Source: Haliotis asinina (taxonomy: Eukaryota; Mollusca; Gastropoda; Lepetellida; Haliotidae). From it: DNA of 64,000 nucleotides. The stretch lies in the NCBI RefSeq assembly GCF_037392515.1, contig NC_090295.1:22980501-23044500 (forward strand). The letters run 5' to 3'. This document shows, piece by piece, positions 53,263 to 62,035 of the stretch. The translations under genes were made by a program, and so were the position numbers. Every line of letters begins with the position of its first letter. Positions within the stretch are counted from its first letter, which is position 1. The notes under the pieces were generated by a model. The model was not told the origin of the DNA and made no database searches. It was given only the letters and a program-made list of their open reading frames with translations.

Positions 53263-54519
53263 ATGTACGGTAGAAAATTAGATCCTTTCAGAAAATTGAG
53301 AGAGCCATTAGGTGCCAGAGCCGTGCGACAGTCGGTGACCATCACCAACAACCCCAGCAAGATAGACCAGAATCAAACTCTGCTGGTTAGATTTCCAAAC
53401 CTTGGTGAGAATGACCTCATTGTACCAGGCACTGTTCGACTGGCGTTTAATATCACGTTGACCTCCGACAACGACAAACGCGAGCTAGTGCGGAACGTGG
53501 GTCGAGCTATCATCAAGAAAACGACCGTCAAGATCAGCGGTAACGAGGTACTGAGCATCGACGACAGCGACGTGTTTCACTGCTACAAGGATCTCTGGAA
53601 AAGCGAGAGAGAACGAGTCAATGATGTGTACCAGGGTATCAGCAAATCAACCCGGGCGCGCATAGGATACGTCTTCACGACAGACCAGCAAGACAAGCTA
53701 TCGGACGGTGAAAAGGCCATCGCTCTAGCATACGGGAATCGATTCTGCGTGCCGCTTGACTTCGAGTTGCTCACGGGACACGCGCCGTTTTACCAGGCCG
53801 CGCTGGGTGATAGACTCGAATACGAGCTCACGTTTAACGACTATAGCAAAGTAGTGCGTACGCCGAACGGTGATGAGGCCAGTTATGCCATAGACAACAT
53901 CTCTCTGGAGTTCGACATGGTCACTAGCCCGGAGCTGGCCAGGCAGGTTCGAAGCCAGTACTCTGGGAAGATGGCCATCCTGTACGATCGCGTACTGAGG
54001 CATAGATCAGTCGTGCGAGATAAGAGCGACACTGTGTGGAATATCAACCTGAACGTGCCGGCGCGATCGATGAAAGGTATCCTGGTCGTCCCCGTGGAGG
54101 ATTATGATCCATTCCGGAGGGACAGCGAAAAGTTTTTCAACCCCGAGATTGAAAAGGTGGAAGTGACTATCGAGGGCGTGCCCAACCAGCTGTTCAGTCA
54201 TGGTATGAGACCACACCAGCAGTGGGATGAGATAAAAAAGCTACCAGTGGGGGATTATATAACAAAGGACCTGGACCTCGGCTCCGTGCAGATCGGTGAA
54301 TACCTGACCACCAAGTACGCCCTATGGTTGGACATGCGATCCACGGATGATGATAAACTGCACGGTAGCGGGCGTCGTATAGATAACGGTAGCGAAGGGA
54401 TAACCATCCAGATTACTAAGAAGGCTCAAACCGCTGGTAAGTTGAAATTATATCTGTACGTAATTATGGACGCGCAACTTAATATAGACAATGGGAGATT
54501 CGTGCAAGCCATCTACTAG
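53263..54519 (+). CDS. Polinton B: major capsid protein (double jelly-roll type)
   Basis: 418 residues starting MYGRKLDPFRKLREPLGARA. Beta-rich throughout; conserved-looking blocks include RFPNLGENDLIVPGTVRLAF, GNEVLSIDDSDVFHCYKDLW, LGDRLEYELTFNDYSKVV and ARSMKGILVVPVEDYDPFRR. From memory these blocks occur in Polinton major capsid proteins of cnidarians and fishes, in the double jelly-roll group. It lies directly before the packaging ATPase with a 29-base overlap, the usual morphogenesis order. Confidence 0.75.
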   Translation: MYGRKLDPFRKLREPLGARAVRQSVTITNNPSKIDQNQTLLVRFPNLGENDLIVPGTVRLAFNITLTSDNDKRELVRNVGRAIIKKTTVKISGNEVLSIDDSDVFHCYKDLWKSERERVNDVYQGISKSTRARIGYVFTTDQQDKLSDGEKAIALAYGNRFCVPLDFELLTGHAPFYQAALGDRLEYELTFNDYSKVVRTPNGDEASYAIDNISLEFDMVTSPELARQVRSQYSGKMAILYDRVLRHRSVVRDKSDTVWNINLNVPARSMKGILVVPVEDYDPFRRDSEKFFNPEIEKVEVTIEGVPNQLFSHGMRPHQQWDEIKKLPVGDYITKDLDLGSVQIGEYLTTKYALWLDMRSTDDDKLHGSGRRIDNGSEGITIQITKKAQTAGKLKLYLYVIMDAQLNIDNGRFVQAIY

Positions 54520-55144
54520 TGGGGGAGACCCCCACACCCCCCTGGGGTACCCACAACTACCCACTGACCCACACTGTGCCATAGTGTGCGGGCAGACTGG
54601 CTGTGGGAAGACCGTTTTCGTGTTGGATATGTTAGAGGGTTACTACAAGGATGTGTTCGATAACATCGTTATCATGTGCCCTACTCTGAGCATGAATAAA
54701 ACGTACGCGCGACCTTGGGTGATGACGGACCCGGACGTACACAAAATCGACCCTGGGACACGCCTGCAGGACTGGTTGAAAGCTCTTCACGAGAAATTTA
54801 AAGGGGAACCGACGCTGTTCATACTGGACGACTGCAGCGCTAATCGCGAGATAACAAAAAAGAGAGACATGCTATCGTACCTGGCCTTCTCCGGCCGGCA
54901 TGCAAATCACAGCGTCTGGGTGCTAACGCAGAAGTTCAACTCGGTGTTGAAAGACCTCAGGGAGCAGACGCGATGGGTGGCCTTATTTCACTGCAAGGAC
55001 AGGGATTCGTTCGAGGAGTGTTTGAGAGAGAACGATGTGATGAGTAAATTAGAACGGGAACGGGTAAAGAAACAGCTCGCTGAAACTAAACACGCTAAGC
55101 TCGTACTAAAGACCGACCAACCAGTAGCATATATAGTTTGTTAA
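54491..55144 (+). CDS. Polinton B: genome-packaging ATPase (FtsK/A32 type)
   Basis: 217 residues. Walker A GQTGCGKT at about residues 34-41, Walker B TLFILDDC at about 98-105, and an Asn/Gln-containing sensor-like block HANHSVWVLTQKF. This is the compact packaging ATPase of Polintons, adintoviruses and poxvirus A32 relatives, which drives DNA into capsids. Overlaps the capsid gene in another frame. Confidence 0.85.
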   Translation: MGDSCKPSTSGGDPHTPLGYPQLPTDPHCAIVCGQTGCGKTVFVLDMLEGYYKDVFDNIVIMCPTLSMNKTYARPWVMTDPDVHKIDPGTRLQDWLKALHEKFKGEPTLFILDDCSANREITKKRDMLSYLAFSGRHANHSVWVLTQKFNSVLKDLREQTRWVALFHCKDRDSFEECLRENDVMSKLERERVKKQLAETKHAKLVLKTDQPVAYIVC

Positions 55145-55145
55145 G

Positions 55146-55200
55146 CAAAGCTAAGTAAAAGCTAAGCAAAGCTAAGCAAAGCTAAGCAAATGCTAAGCAT
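55146..55200 (+). repeat. Short tandem repeat gctaagcaaa, about 5 copies
   Basis: Imperfect 10-base units directly after the ATPase stop (aagctaagcaaagctaagca). It may be simple slippage in the leader of the next gene. Confidence 0.85.
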
Positions 55201-55312
55201 AGCTATGATATTTGAAGTATTTGTCGTGTGCAACTTAACTTTCATTTCTCTGTGTTTTGTCTGCATCGGGTATTATATAGTTAAAACTAAATCTTACTTG
55301 TTATATTATAAG

Positions 55313-55894
55313 ATGGAGTGTGAGGAATTGCTCGAACAATTGTCTGTGGAGGGTTCCCCAACTGGGGATTCCCCCAAGCGAGAGAAACTGGTGGCGTTGG
55401 CTGTTGGCGGCAAAGCCAAACATTACTTTGGAGACTACACCCCGGATAAAATTCACAAAATGTCAGCCGAAGAAATCGATAAGCTGTACGCTAGATACGA
55501 GTCCCGGCTCGGAGCAGAAATGACAAAGACAATAGGATCGGCTATGACCCAGATATACACCGGTATTGTGTCACACTTCCTTCCCATTCCACCAGAGCGC
55601 CGACTTTACCTATGGGAGGACCTAGATAAAGACCCTTTTATCGAACACGCCGTGAGCTCTATCAGCTGCGGGCTATACCACAAATATGGTATGTTGTTGG
55701 CTCCAGTGACGGCGGCGATTATCACAGCAAAACATTGCCAATTTGAGAGAAAGAATAATAATAATAGTATAGATGGATGCTGCACAGGAAACCCCAGTGG
55801 AGGTACCCCCAATAGTGATGGAGGAGACCCCACCCCCAACAGTGACCCCTTCAGTGGAGGTACCTCCAACAGTAACCAGACAGAAGAATCCTAA
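55313..55894 (+). CDS. Polinton B: 193-residue protein of unknown role
   Basis: Start taken at MECEELLEQL after an AT-rich leader (tatattataag); an upstream in-frame ATG at 55190 would add a hydrophobic leader encoded by repeat-containing sequence. Core has KAKHYFGDYTPDKIHKMSAE and LPIPPERRLYLWEDLDKDPF. Gly/Pro/Ser/Asn-rich tail. No family recognised. Confidence 0.5.
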   Translation: MECEELLEQLSVEGSPTGDSPKREKLVALAVGGKAKHYFGDYTPDKIHKMSAEEIDKLYARYESRLGAEMTKTIGSAMTQIYTGIVSHFLPIPPERRLYLWEDLDKDPFIEHAVSSISCGLYHKYGMLLAPVTAAIITAKHCQFERKNNNNSIDGCCTGNPSGGTPNSDGGDPTPNSDPFSGGTSNSNQTEES

Positions 55895-56102
55895 GAGAGT
55901 AGCTGCCGGTAAAAAACGGTGGTGTAACCAACATAAAGTGACCAACCCAACCCGACTGTTGTTGGCTGTAGGCGTAACTGCTGCCGTGGTTATAACATGG
56001 TTATACACCTCCCACAGTGAGCCACAACCCAACAGTGAGGTAACCCCCAACAGTGGGGGTATGGGGGTATCCCCCATGGTAGACCCGCATATCATGTTAT
56101 AA
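55773..56102 (+). CDS. Polinton B: 109-residue Pro-rich single-span protein
   Basis: Pro/Val/Thr-rich N-terminus (TPVEVPPIVMEETPPPTVTP), basic patch, one membrane span (LLLAVGVTAAVVITWLY), polar tail. It overlaps the preceding gene by 122 bases in another frame. Confidence 0.45.
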   Translation: MDAAQETPVEVPPIVMEETPPPTVTPSVEVPPTVTRQKNPKRVAAGKKRWCNQHKVTNPTRLLLAVGVTAAVVITWLYTSHSEPQPNSEVTPNSGGMGVSPMVDPHIML

Positions 56103-56129
56103 TTTAAAATATTTTATATCATATACATA

Positions 56130-56357
56130 ATGTCTGAGGGGAAAACGTTCGTCAACGACGCATACCACGCCACAGTGGTAGCCAGTCTAGCCGTAGGGTA
56201 CGCTCGGTTGACTAAAATGGTGCTTAAACAACCAACTATCAAGCTAGATTTCAACCTGCAGGATATGGGTATGCTCATAATGAACCTTGGTATGGCGATG
56301 GCCACAAAAGACATCCTAGTAAAACAAGGAATAATACCTGATAATATAATGAAATAA
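56130..56357 (+). CDS. Polinton B: 75-residue small protein
   Basis: Starts MSEGKTFVNDAYHATVVASL after an AT-rich leader (aaaatattttatatcatata). Slightly hydrophobic helices (MGMLIMNLGMAMATKDILV). Unknown role; start supported by the promoter-like leader and the 8-base gap to the next gene. Confidence 0.5.
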   Translation: MSEGKTFVNDAYHATVVASLAVGYARLTKMVLKQPTIKLDFNLQDMGMLIMNLGMAMATKDILVKQGIIPDNIMK

Positions 56358-56365
56358 ATATAGGG

Positions 56366-56791
56366 ATGGCCACGATAGCTATGATGGTTGGTGGGGCGTT
56401 AGTGAATGCCCTGGCATTTTCCGGGAGTAATTTCCTCTTCTCGAAACTACGAGATGATCACGCGGCTGAAATACAGGAAGAAAGGAAGCGACACGATCTC
56501 GCTACTGAGAAATTACAAAGAGCACAGGCCGAGTACGCTAAAAAACGCCTCCAGAGGCTCGATTTCATTAACGAACAACTCCAGCGTGAAAACCATGCCG
56601 TTCAAACATTCAACGATGTCGATGAAGCAATGAAAGAATACTACCTACTAACTGGTAAACGATTGGAAGCGCTCAATGAACCCACACTCGCTCAGTACTA
56701 CACACCATCCAAGGGACAAATGAATCGTGAACTGGGCTTCATAGTGTTGGGTATAGCAGCTACTGCGTTGGTTGCTAAGCAATTAAACTAA
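56366..56791 (+). CDS. Polinton B: 141-residue membrane plus coiled-coil protein
   Basis: N-terminal hydrophobic stretch (MATIAMMVGGALVNALAFSG), long charged coiled coil (EEIQEERKRHDLATEKLQRA-like, about residues 30-75), C-terminal hydrophobic stretch (LGFIVLGIAATALVAKQL). Unknown; membrane-linked structural protein is plausible. Confidence 0.5.
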   Translation: MATIAMMVGGALVNALAFSGSNFLFSKLRDDHAAEIQEERKRHDLATEKLQRAQAEYAKKRLQRLDFINEQLQRENHAVQTFNDVDEAMKEYYLLTGKRLEALNEPTLAQYYTPSKGQMNRELGFIVLGIAATALVAKQLN

Positions 56792-56810
56792 AATACCTAT
56801 ATAAGTAAAC

Positions 56811-57074
56811 ATGAGACCCGCTCCATACCGATGCGAATATATACTTATGGGGAAGACCGAGGCCTGTGGTAGGAAATGCAGGAATCAGGGGTTCTGTTGT
56901 TTCCATATGGGAAGTCCTAACTACACGTGTTCTGTGTGTGGTATCGGGGTTAAAGGGCACTACTGTTTATGTAAAGCTCACGGAGCGAACGTAGTCAGAC
57001 ATCAACTCATATACGAGAATAAAAAAGACTACATAAAAGAACGTAGGCGACTGCTCAAGATAAAATCCAATTAG
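56811..57074 (+). CDS. Polinton B: 87-residue Cys/His-rich zinc-finger-like protein
   Basis: CGRKCRNQGFCCFHMG and CSVCGIGVKGHYCLCKAH give about nine Cys and several His in paired spacing, suggesting two zinc sites; ends in a basic helix (KDYIKERRRLLKIKSN). Perhaps nucleic-acid binding. Leader contains tacctatataag. Confidence 0.5.
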   Translation: MRPAPYRCEYILMGKTEACGRKCRNQGFCCFHMGSPNYTCSVCGIGVKGHYCLCKAHGANVVRHQLIYENKKDYIKERRRLLKIKSN

Positions 57075-57097
57075 AGATTGGTTCTCTTAGGTGTAAA
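57067..57097 (+). repeat. 31-bp leader repeat, copy 1
   Basis: Runs from ccaattaga to ctcttaggtgtaaa; recurs at 57384-57414 with two differences, each just upstream of a SAP-like gene. Confidence 0.85.
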
Positions 57098-57115
57098 TAT
57101 GTCTACTATACATTC

Positions 57116-57337
57116 TTGAATATGGAAGCCTATCTTACGGTAAAACAATTAAAAGCTATAGCAAAACAGCTTGGATGCCGGCGTTATTCAAACCTGGGGA
57201 GAGCCGGGTTAATCGAATTGTTATCAAATAACCAAACACTGATCGATGCCTACATAGATTCACACAAGCTGTTGGAAGACTTACGAGAATTGTGGCCAAC
57301 AAACCGAGTTTGGTTAATAAGTGATTACAAGAAATAA
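57116..57337 (+). CDS. Polinton B: 73-residue SAP-like protein
   Basis: LTVKQLKAIAKQLGCRRYSN and LGRAGLIELLSNN form one SAP/Rho-N-like helical unit of the kind that binds DNA, closely matching the units of the next gene. It looks like a duplicated single unit with its own leader. Confidence 0.55.
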   Translation: MNMEAYLTVKQLKAIAKQLGCRRYSNLGRAGLIELLSNNQTLIDAYIDSHKLLEDLRELWPTNRVWLISDYKK

Positions 57338-57383
57338 AATATTTTTTATCAAGAGTGGAGGAGTTACCTCCCCTTACTGTGAA

Positions 57384-57414
57384 CCAATTAGACATTAGTT
57401 CTCTTAGGTGTAAA
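57384..57414 (+). repeat. 31-bp leader repeat, copy 2
   Basis: Same as 57067-57097 apart from two bases; ends five bases before the next start codon. Confidence 0.85.
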
Positions 57415-57418
57415 CACA

Positions 57419-58579
57419 ATGACTACTGTGCGCGAGCTCAAGAGGGTCGCAAAACAGAGAGGTGTTATCGGGTATTCTAGAATGCGGAAGCCAGCATTGT
57501 TGAGATTACTAGGTTTAGAAGTCCCTCCTACGGTAAAACAGTTAAAAGCTCAAGCGAAACAGCTTGGATACACGGGTTATTCAAAATTGGGGAAAGCCGG
57601 GTTAACCACATTGTTATCACATACCCCTGTACCCACTGTAAAACAACTGAAAACCGAGGCACACGATTTGGGTTTAGGCGGGTATTCTCGTATGAGAAAA
57701 CCACAGCTTTTAGAATTATTACGACAGAATAGAGCTATTGACCTACAGTTCGTGCGCACTAAGCACGCTGTAGGCAACTATTTGGGAAGTTGGCGCATGC
57801 ACGTCGATAGAAACATAGACATTACAGATATTAAGCCTCTGATAGCTGATAAGGTCAACCAGGAACTAAATAATCTAGGAAGTATCAAGTTTCAGATCAC
57901 AGTGAAAATGTCGCTCGATAAGCAGGTTGGGAGTACCACTGAGTATATTCAGCCTTACTTCCGAGGTAAACAAGAGGTCGTCACACATGCAGAGACCATT
58001 GACGCATCAATCGATACAAGTTTTCAGCAGATACGAGAATACCTAGAACGCTACACACACTTAGGGTCCGGGTGGGCTGTAGATAAAATCGATAATGTCT
58101 ATCTAGATATAGCTAAATACATGCCGTTCAGAGGTGGGTCATACCTAGCCTTGCCTCCCTACTATAAGAACAAACAAGCCATAGTAAACGTTAAGAATAG
58201 AGGAAACGATTGCCTGAGGTTATCTATCAGGTCAGCCTTATTTCCAGCTGCCACTAATCCGAACAGACCTTCTAATTATCCACAGGATGATGGGCTCAAC
58301 TGGGATGGTATAGATGAACCCACCCCAATATCCCAGATCACTAAAGTAGAAAAACAGAATAATCTGGCTATAAATGTCTTTGGGCACGAAGGTAATACAA
58401 CAATAATACACAGGGTCAGCCCGGTGAAGGATTGTCAAGTTATTAATTTATTCATGATTCAAAAAGGTGAAACGTATCACTACATCTCAGCCGGTTGTTG
58501 CACGACCAGTCGAAACACGTTGGGGAAAAACACTTTTGTGTACGATGCCTACACTGTTTCAGTCGGGCTGATTTATTAG
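57419..58579 (+). CDS. Polinton B: SAP-repeat protein, polymerase-region
   Basis: Three SAP/Rho-N-like units in the first 100 residues (TVRELKRVAKQRG, TVKQLKAQAKQLG, TVKQLKTEAHDLG, each ending in a LLxLL-like helix). The remainder (GSGWAVDKIDNVYLDIAKYM, CLRLSIRSALFPA) resembles the region that precedes the exonuclease domain in Polinton polymerases. Such N-terminal parts may bind DNA or serve as the priming region. Confidence 0.55.
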   Translation: MTTVRELKRVAKQRGVIGYSRMRKPALLRLLGLEVPPTVKQLKAQAKQLGYTGYSKLGKAGLTTLLSHTPVPTVKQLKTEAHDLGLGGYSRMRKPQLLELLRQNRAIDLQFVRTKHAVGNYLGSWRMHVDRNIDITDIKPLIADKVNQELNNLGSIKFQITVKMSLDKQVGSTTEYIQPYFRGKQEVVTHAETIDASIDTSFQQIREYLERYTHLGSGWAVDKIDNVYLDIAKYMPFRGGSYLALPPYYKNKQAIVNVKNRGNDCLRLSIRSALFPAATNPNRPSNYPQDDGLNWDGIDEPTPISQITKVEKQNNLAINVFGHEGNTTIIHRVSPVKDCQVINLFMIQKGETYHYISAGCCTTSRNTLGKNTFVYDAYTVSVGLIY

Positions 58580-61086
58580 AATCCCACCTGGAGGATTGCC
58601 AAGGTGTTGGGCAGACGGCCATACGAGTCGACATGCCTAAGGAAGGTGAAAATATCCTAAAATTCGACAATCACAAGAATCAAATGTCTGTGCCTTATAT
58701 CATATACGCCGACTTCGAAGCCTTAGTTGTGGGTGGGGATTCCCCCAGTGGTGCCTTCACCCACAAGACACAAGAGCATAAAGCCTGTTCGTTTGGATAC
58801 ATTGTCGTCCGTTGTGACGGGGAAACGAAAGCTCCGGTAGTGTATAGGGGTCCTGACGCGGCTGAAAGGTTTCTAAAGTGCTTGCAGGAGGAAGAAAAAA
58901 TTATTAGGAATGCATTGTATAAAATCGCTCCAATGCGTATGACCAGAGCCGACATACTAGCTCACGCCAGTAGCACTAACTGCCACGTGTGCGACTCGCC
59001 ACTTAACGGTGATTCGGTGAGAGATCACTGTCACATAACTGGTAAGTATAGAGGCGCCGCTCATAACGCGTGCAACCTCAAGCTTAAAATCAACCCTAAG
59101 ACAATAAACATCCCCGTTGTCTTTCACAACTTGAGAGGATACGACTCTCACTTGATCATGCAGGCCATCGCGAAAATCGATGGTAATATATCGTGCATCC
59201 CAAACAACATGGAGAGATACATCTCCTTCAGCTTAAACGGACTTAGGTTCATTGACTCGTTTCAATTCCTCCTGTCGTCACTCGACAGTCTGGTCAAGGC
59301 CAACAATACCTTCCCTATCACAGATCGATACACAGACGCCGAGACTAGACACCTGCTCATGAGGAAGGGCGTATACCCATATGAGTACATGGATAGCTGG
59401 GCTAAGTTCACAGAGACCAGACTACCTCCTATCGACTGCTTTTATAGCAAGCTGAATGAAGCGTCCGTCTCACGAGATGATTACTCGCACGCGATTAACG
59501 TATGGAATAAACTGGGTTGTAAGAACCTTGGCGATTATCACGACCTGTACTTGAGGACAGATGTACTGCTGTTAGCCGACGTGTTCGAGACGTTTCGGCA
59601 AACATGTTTCAAGCAGTATAAACTCGACCCCGCATGGTATTACACCAGCCCAGGTCTGTCGTGGGACGCCTTGCTTAGAAAGACCGGAGTTAATTTGGAA
59701 TTGCTCACAGATTACGACATGCACCTATTCATTGAGAAGGGCTTGCGAGGTGGGATTTCCATGGCATCCAAACGATACGCTAAAGCAAATAATCAATACG
59801 TGAAAGGTTACGATCCTAACAAACCAACCAATCACATTCTATACCTCGACGCAAACAACCTGTACGGCTGGGCCATGAGCCAGTATCTACCTACAGGGGG
59901 ATTCGAATGGGTACCAAACGTTGATGTTATGAGCATTGCACCAGATTCGAACAAAGGGTATATCCTCGAAGTTGACTTAGAGTATCCCAAGGCATTACAC
60001 GCATCGCACAACAGCTATCCCCTTGCACCCGAACGTATGAAGGTTAACACAGACTGGATGTCTGAGTACCAACATAACTTGTCAGGTGGTCGTGTGGCGG
60101 ACGTTGAAAAACTCGTGCCTAACTTAATGAATAAGACCAAGTACATAGTTCACTATCGCAACCTACAGCTGTACCTGTCATTGGGTATGAGGCTGACCAA
60201 AATACACAGGGTGCTCATGTTCGACCAGAGCCCATGGATGGAGCCCTACATCAGAATGAACACAGACCTACGAAAAAAAGCCACCAGTGATTTTGAGAAA
60301 AATCTCTACAAGCTCATGAACAACTCGGTGTTTGGTAAGACTATGGAAAACCTTAGGAAACGTGTAACCGTGAAACTGGTTAGATCTAGTGAGGAAGACA
60401 AGCTCAGGAAATTGATAGCCAGTCCGGCATTCAACCGTAATAAAATATTCACAGACGACCTAGTTGCCATACACATGAAGAAAAGCCACATAAAATTCAA
60501 CCGACCTGTTTACGTTGGGATGAGTATCCTCGATTTATCCAAACACCTGATGTACGACTTTTACTACAACGAGCTTAAGAAACAGTACGGCGACAGGTGC
60601 GAAGTGCTGTACACTGACACGGATTCCCTGCTGATGGAGATTCGAACCGAGGATGTATACGAGGATATGAAAAAACACATCGATTTATACGACACCAGCG
60701 ACTATCCTAAGACCCATACCATGCACAGCACGGTAAATAAAAAGGTCCTAGGTAAGATGAAGGACGAGTGTGCTGGCACGCCAATAGCTGAGTACATAGG
60801 TTTGAGACCTAAGATGTACTCCATATTGAAAGCCGACAATAGTGAGATCCGGAAGGCTAAGGGGGTTAAGAAGTATGTGGTGAAACAACACATCAAACAC
60901 GCCAGATTCAAGGAGGCTCTGTTCAAGACCCGTACCTTTAGGCATAAGATGAACACGCTTAGAAGTGATGGGCATAAGATATACGGACTGACTATAAACA
61001 AGACGTCCCTATCGCCTATGGACACGAAACGTTGGATAGCTATTGATGGTATAAACACATACGCGTATGGACATGAAAAAATTTGA
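58495..61086 (+). CDS. polB: Polinton B: protein-primed family B DNA polymerase
   Basis: 863 residues. Zinc-finger-like Cys/His at residues 15-35; exonuclease I YADFEA (Asp73, Glu75); an inserted endonuclease VII-like HNH unit at about 163-195 (CHVCDSPL, RDHCHITGKYRGAAHNACN); exonuclease II block HNLRGYDSHLI at about 211; polymerase motif A LDANNLYGWAMS near 450; motif B NSVFGKTMEN near 610; motif C YTDTDSL near 706. This set is that of Polinton polymerases, which copy linear DNA from a protein primer. Confidence 0.92.
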   Translation: MLHDQSKHVGEKHFCVRCLHCFSRADLLESHLEDCQGVGQTAIRVDMPKEGENILKFDNHKNQMSVPYIIYADFEALVVGGDSPSGAFTHKTQEHKACSFGYIVVRCDGETKAPVVYRGPDAAERFLKCLQEEEKIIRNALYKIAPMRMTRADILAHASSTNCHVCDSPLNGDSVRDHCHITGKYRGAAHNACNLKLKINPKTINIPVVFHNLRGYDSHLIMQAIAKIDGNISCIPNNMERYISFSLNGLRFIDSFQFLLSSLDSLVKANNTFPITDRYTDAETRHLLMRKGVYPYEYMDSWAKFTETRLPPIDCFYSKLNEASVSRDDYSHAINVWNKLGCKNLGDYHDLYLRTDVLLLADVFETFRQTCFKQYKLDPAWYYTSPGLSWDALLRKTGVNLELLTDYDMHLFIEKGLRGGISMASKRYAKANNQYVKGYDPNKPTNHILYLDANNLYGWAMSQYLPTGGFEWVPNVDVMSIAPDSNKGYILEVDLEYPKALHASHNSYPLAPERMKVNTDWMSEYQHNLSGGRVADVEKLVPNLMNKTKYIVHYRNLQLYLSLGMRLTKIHRVLMFDQSPWMEPYIRMNTDLRKKATSDFEKNLYKLMNNSVFGKTMENLRKRVTVKLVRSSEEDKLRKLIASPAFNRNKIFTDDLVAIHMKKSHIKFNRPVYVGMSILDLSKHLMYDFYYNELKKQYGDRCEVLYTDTDSLLMEIRTEDVYEDMKKHIDLYDTSDYPKTHTMHSTVNKKVLGKMKDECAGTPIAEYIGLRPKMYSILKADNSEIRKAKGVKKYVVKQHIKHARFKEALFKTRTFRHKMNTLRSDGHKIYGLTINKTSLSPMDTKRWIAIDGINTYAYGHEKI

Positions 61087-62035
61087 GGCTATTTATTACA
61101 GCCCGCGTGGATATTGGAAAGGAGCTAGCGCAGTAGATAAGCTAGCTAAAATGGCGCGAGTATCACCAGAGAAAGCCAAAGCGTGGCTTGAAAAACAAGC
61201 CCTGTGGCAGATCTATTTGCCGGCGCCACGCTACGTACCTAGAAGGAGTTTCGGAATTAACATACCTAATAGCATTCACCAGGCAGACCTACTGTTCCTA
61301 CCTCATGATAAGAGGTACAAGTATGCCTTAACCGTAGTGGACGTAGCCAGTCGTTACAAGGAAGCCGAACCCTTGACCACGAAAGATTCGGCCAAAGTAG
61401 CCAAAGGATTAGAACGCATATACAAACGCAGCCCGCTGACTTGGCCAACAGAGCTGCAAGTTGATCCAGGACGGGAGTTCATGGGTGCCGTTTCACAACT
61501 GCTAGCCAAACACGATACAAAGGTCAGACGTGGCACGGCCGGAGCCCATCGCAGCCAAGCTATAGTTGAGAGATTTAATAGGACTTTGGCTGAGCGCTTG
61601 TTCGGCTATCAGTATGCTAGGGAGATGACCACCCCTGGAAAACGATCGACCGAATGGGTAGCGAGGTTACCAGAGGTGGTGTCGGCAATCAACCATGAAG
61701 TCACCCGTCTCACCGGTAAGAAACCGGCAGACGCTATCAAACTAAAATCAGTGTTAGCAGAGTCGTCTGCTCCATTGCGTGGAAAGGAGAAACAGATACC
61801 AGATAGGGCCTTAGTTAGGTATCTATACCAGCCGGGGGAACACGAGGGCGATAGTCGTAAGCGAGCCACCGATCCTATATGGTCGGTCAAAACTTACAAC
61901 ATAGATAAAGTGGATATGAAAGCCGACGAACCTAACTTGTACTACTTGAGGGGTGGGCCAGGTAGGGGGTTTGTAAGAGAAGAATTATTGATCGTACCGT
62001 ACGGCACAGTGTTACCGCCTGCCAAGTCACGGTAA
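61067..62035 (+). CDS. Polinton B: retrovirus-type DDE integrase
   Basis: 322 residues. Catalytic core with Asp74 (HQADLLFLP), Asp133 (LQVDPGREFMG) and Glu168 (SQAIVERFNR); the last two are 34 residues apart, the retroviral D35E spacing. Overlaps the polymerase end by 20 bases. Its last 60 or so codons lie inside the right terminal repeat. It joins element ends to host DNA, making the short target duplication. Confidence 0.92.
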   Translation: MDMKKFEAIYYSPRGYWKGASAVDKLAKMARVSPEKAKAWLEKQALWQIYLPAPRYVPRRSFGINIPNSIHQADLLFLPHDKRYKYALTVVDVASRYKEAEPLTTKDSAKVAKGLERIYKRSPLTWPTELQVDPGREFMGAVSQLLAKHDTKVRRGTAGAHRSQAIVERFNRTLAERLFGYQYAREMTTPGKRSTEWVARLPEVVSAINHEVTRLTGKKPADAIKLKSVLAESSAPLRGKEKQIPDRALVRYLYQPGEHEGDSRKRATDPIWSVKTYNIDKVDMKADEPNLYYLRGGPGRGFVREELLIVPYGTVLPPAKSR

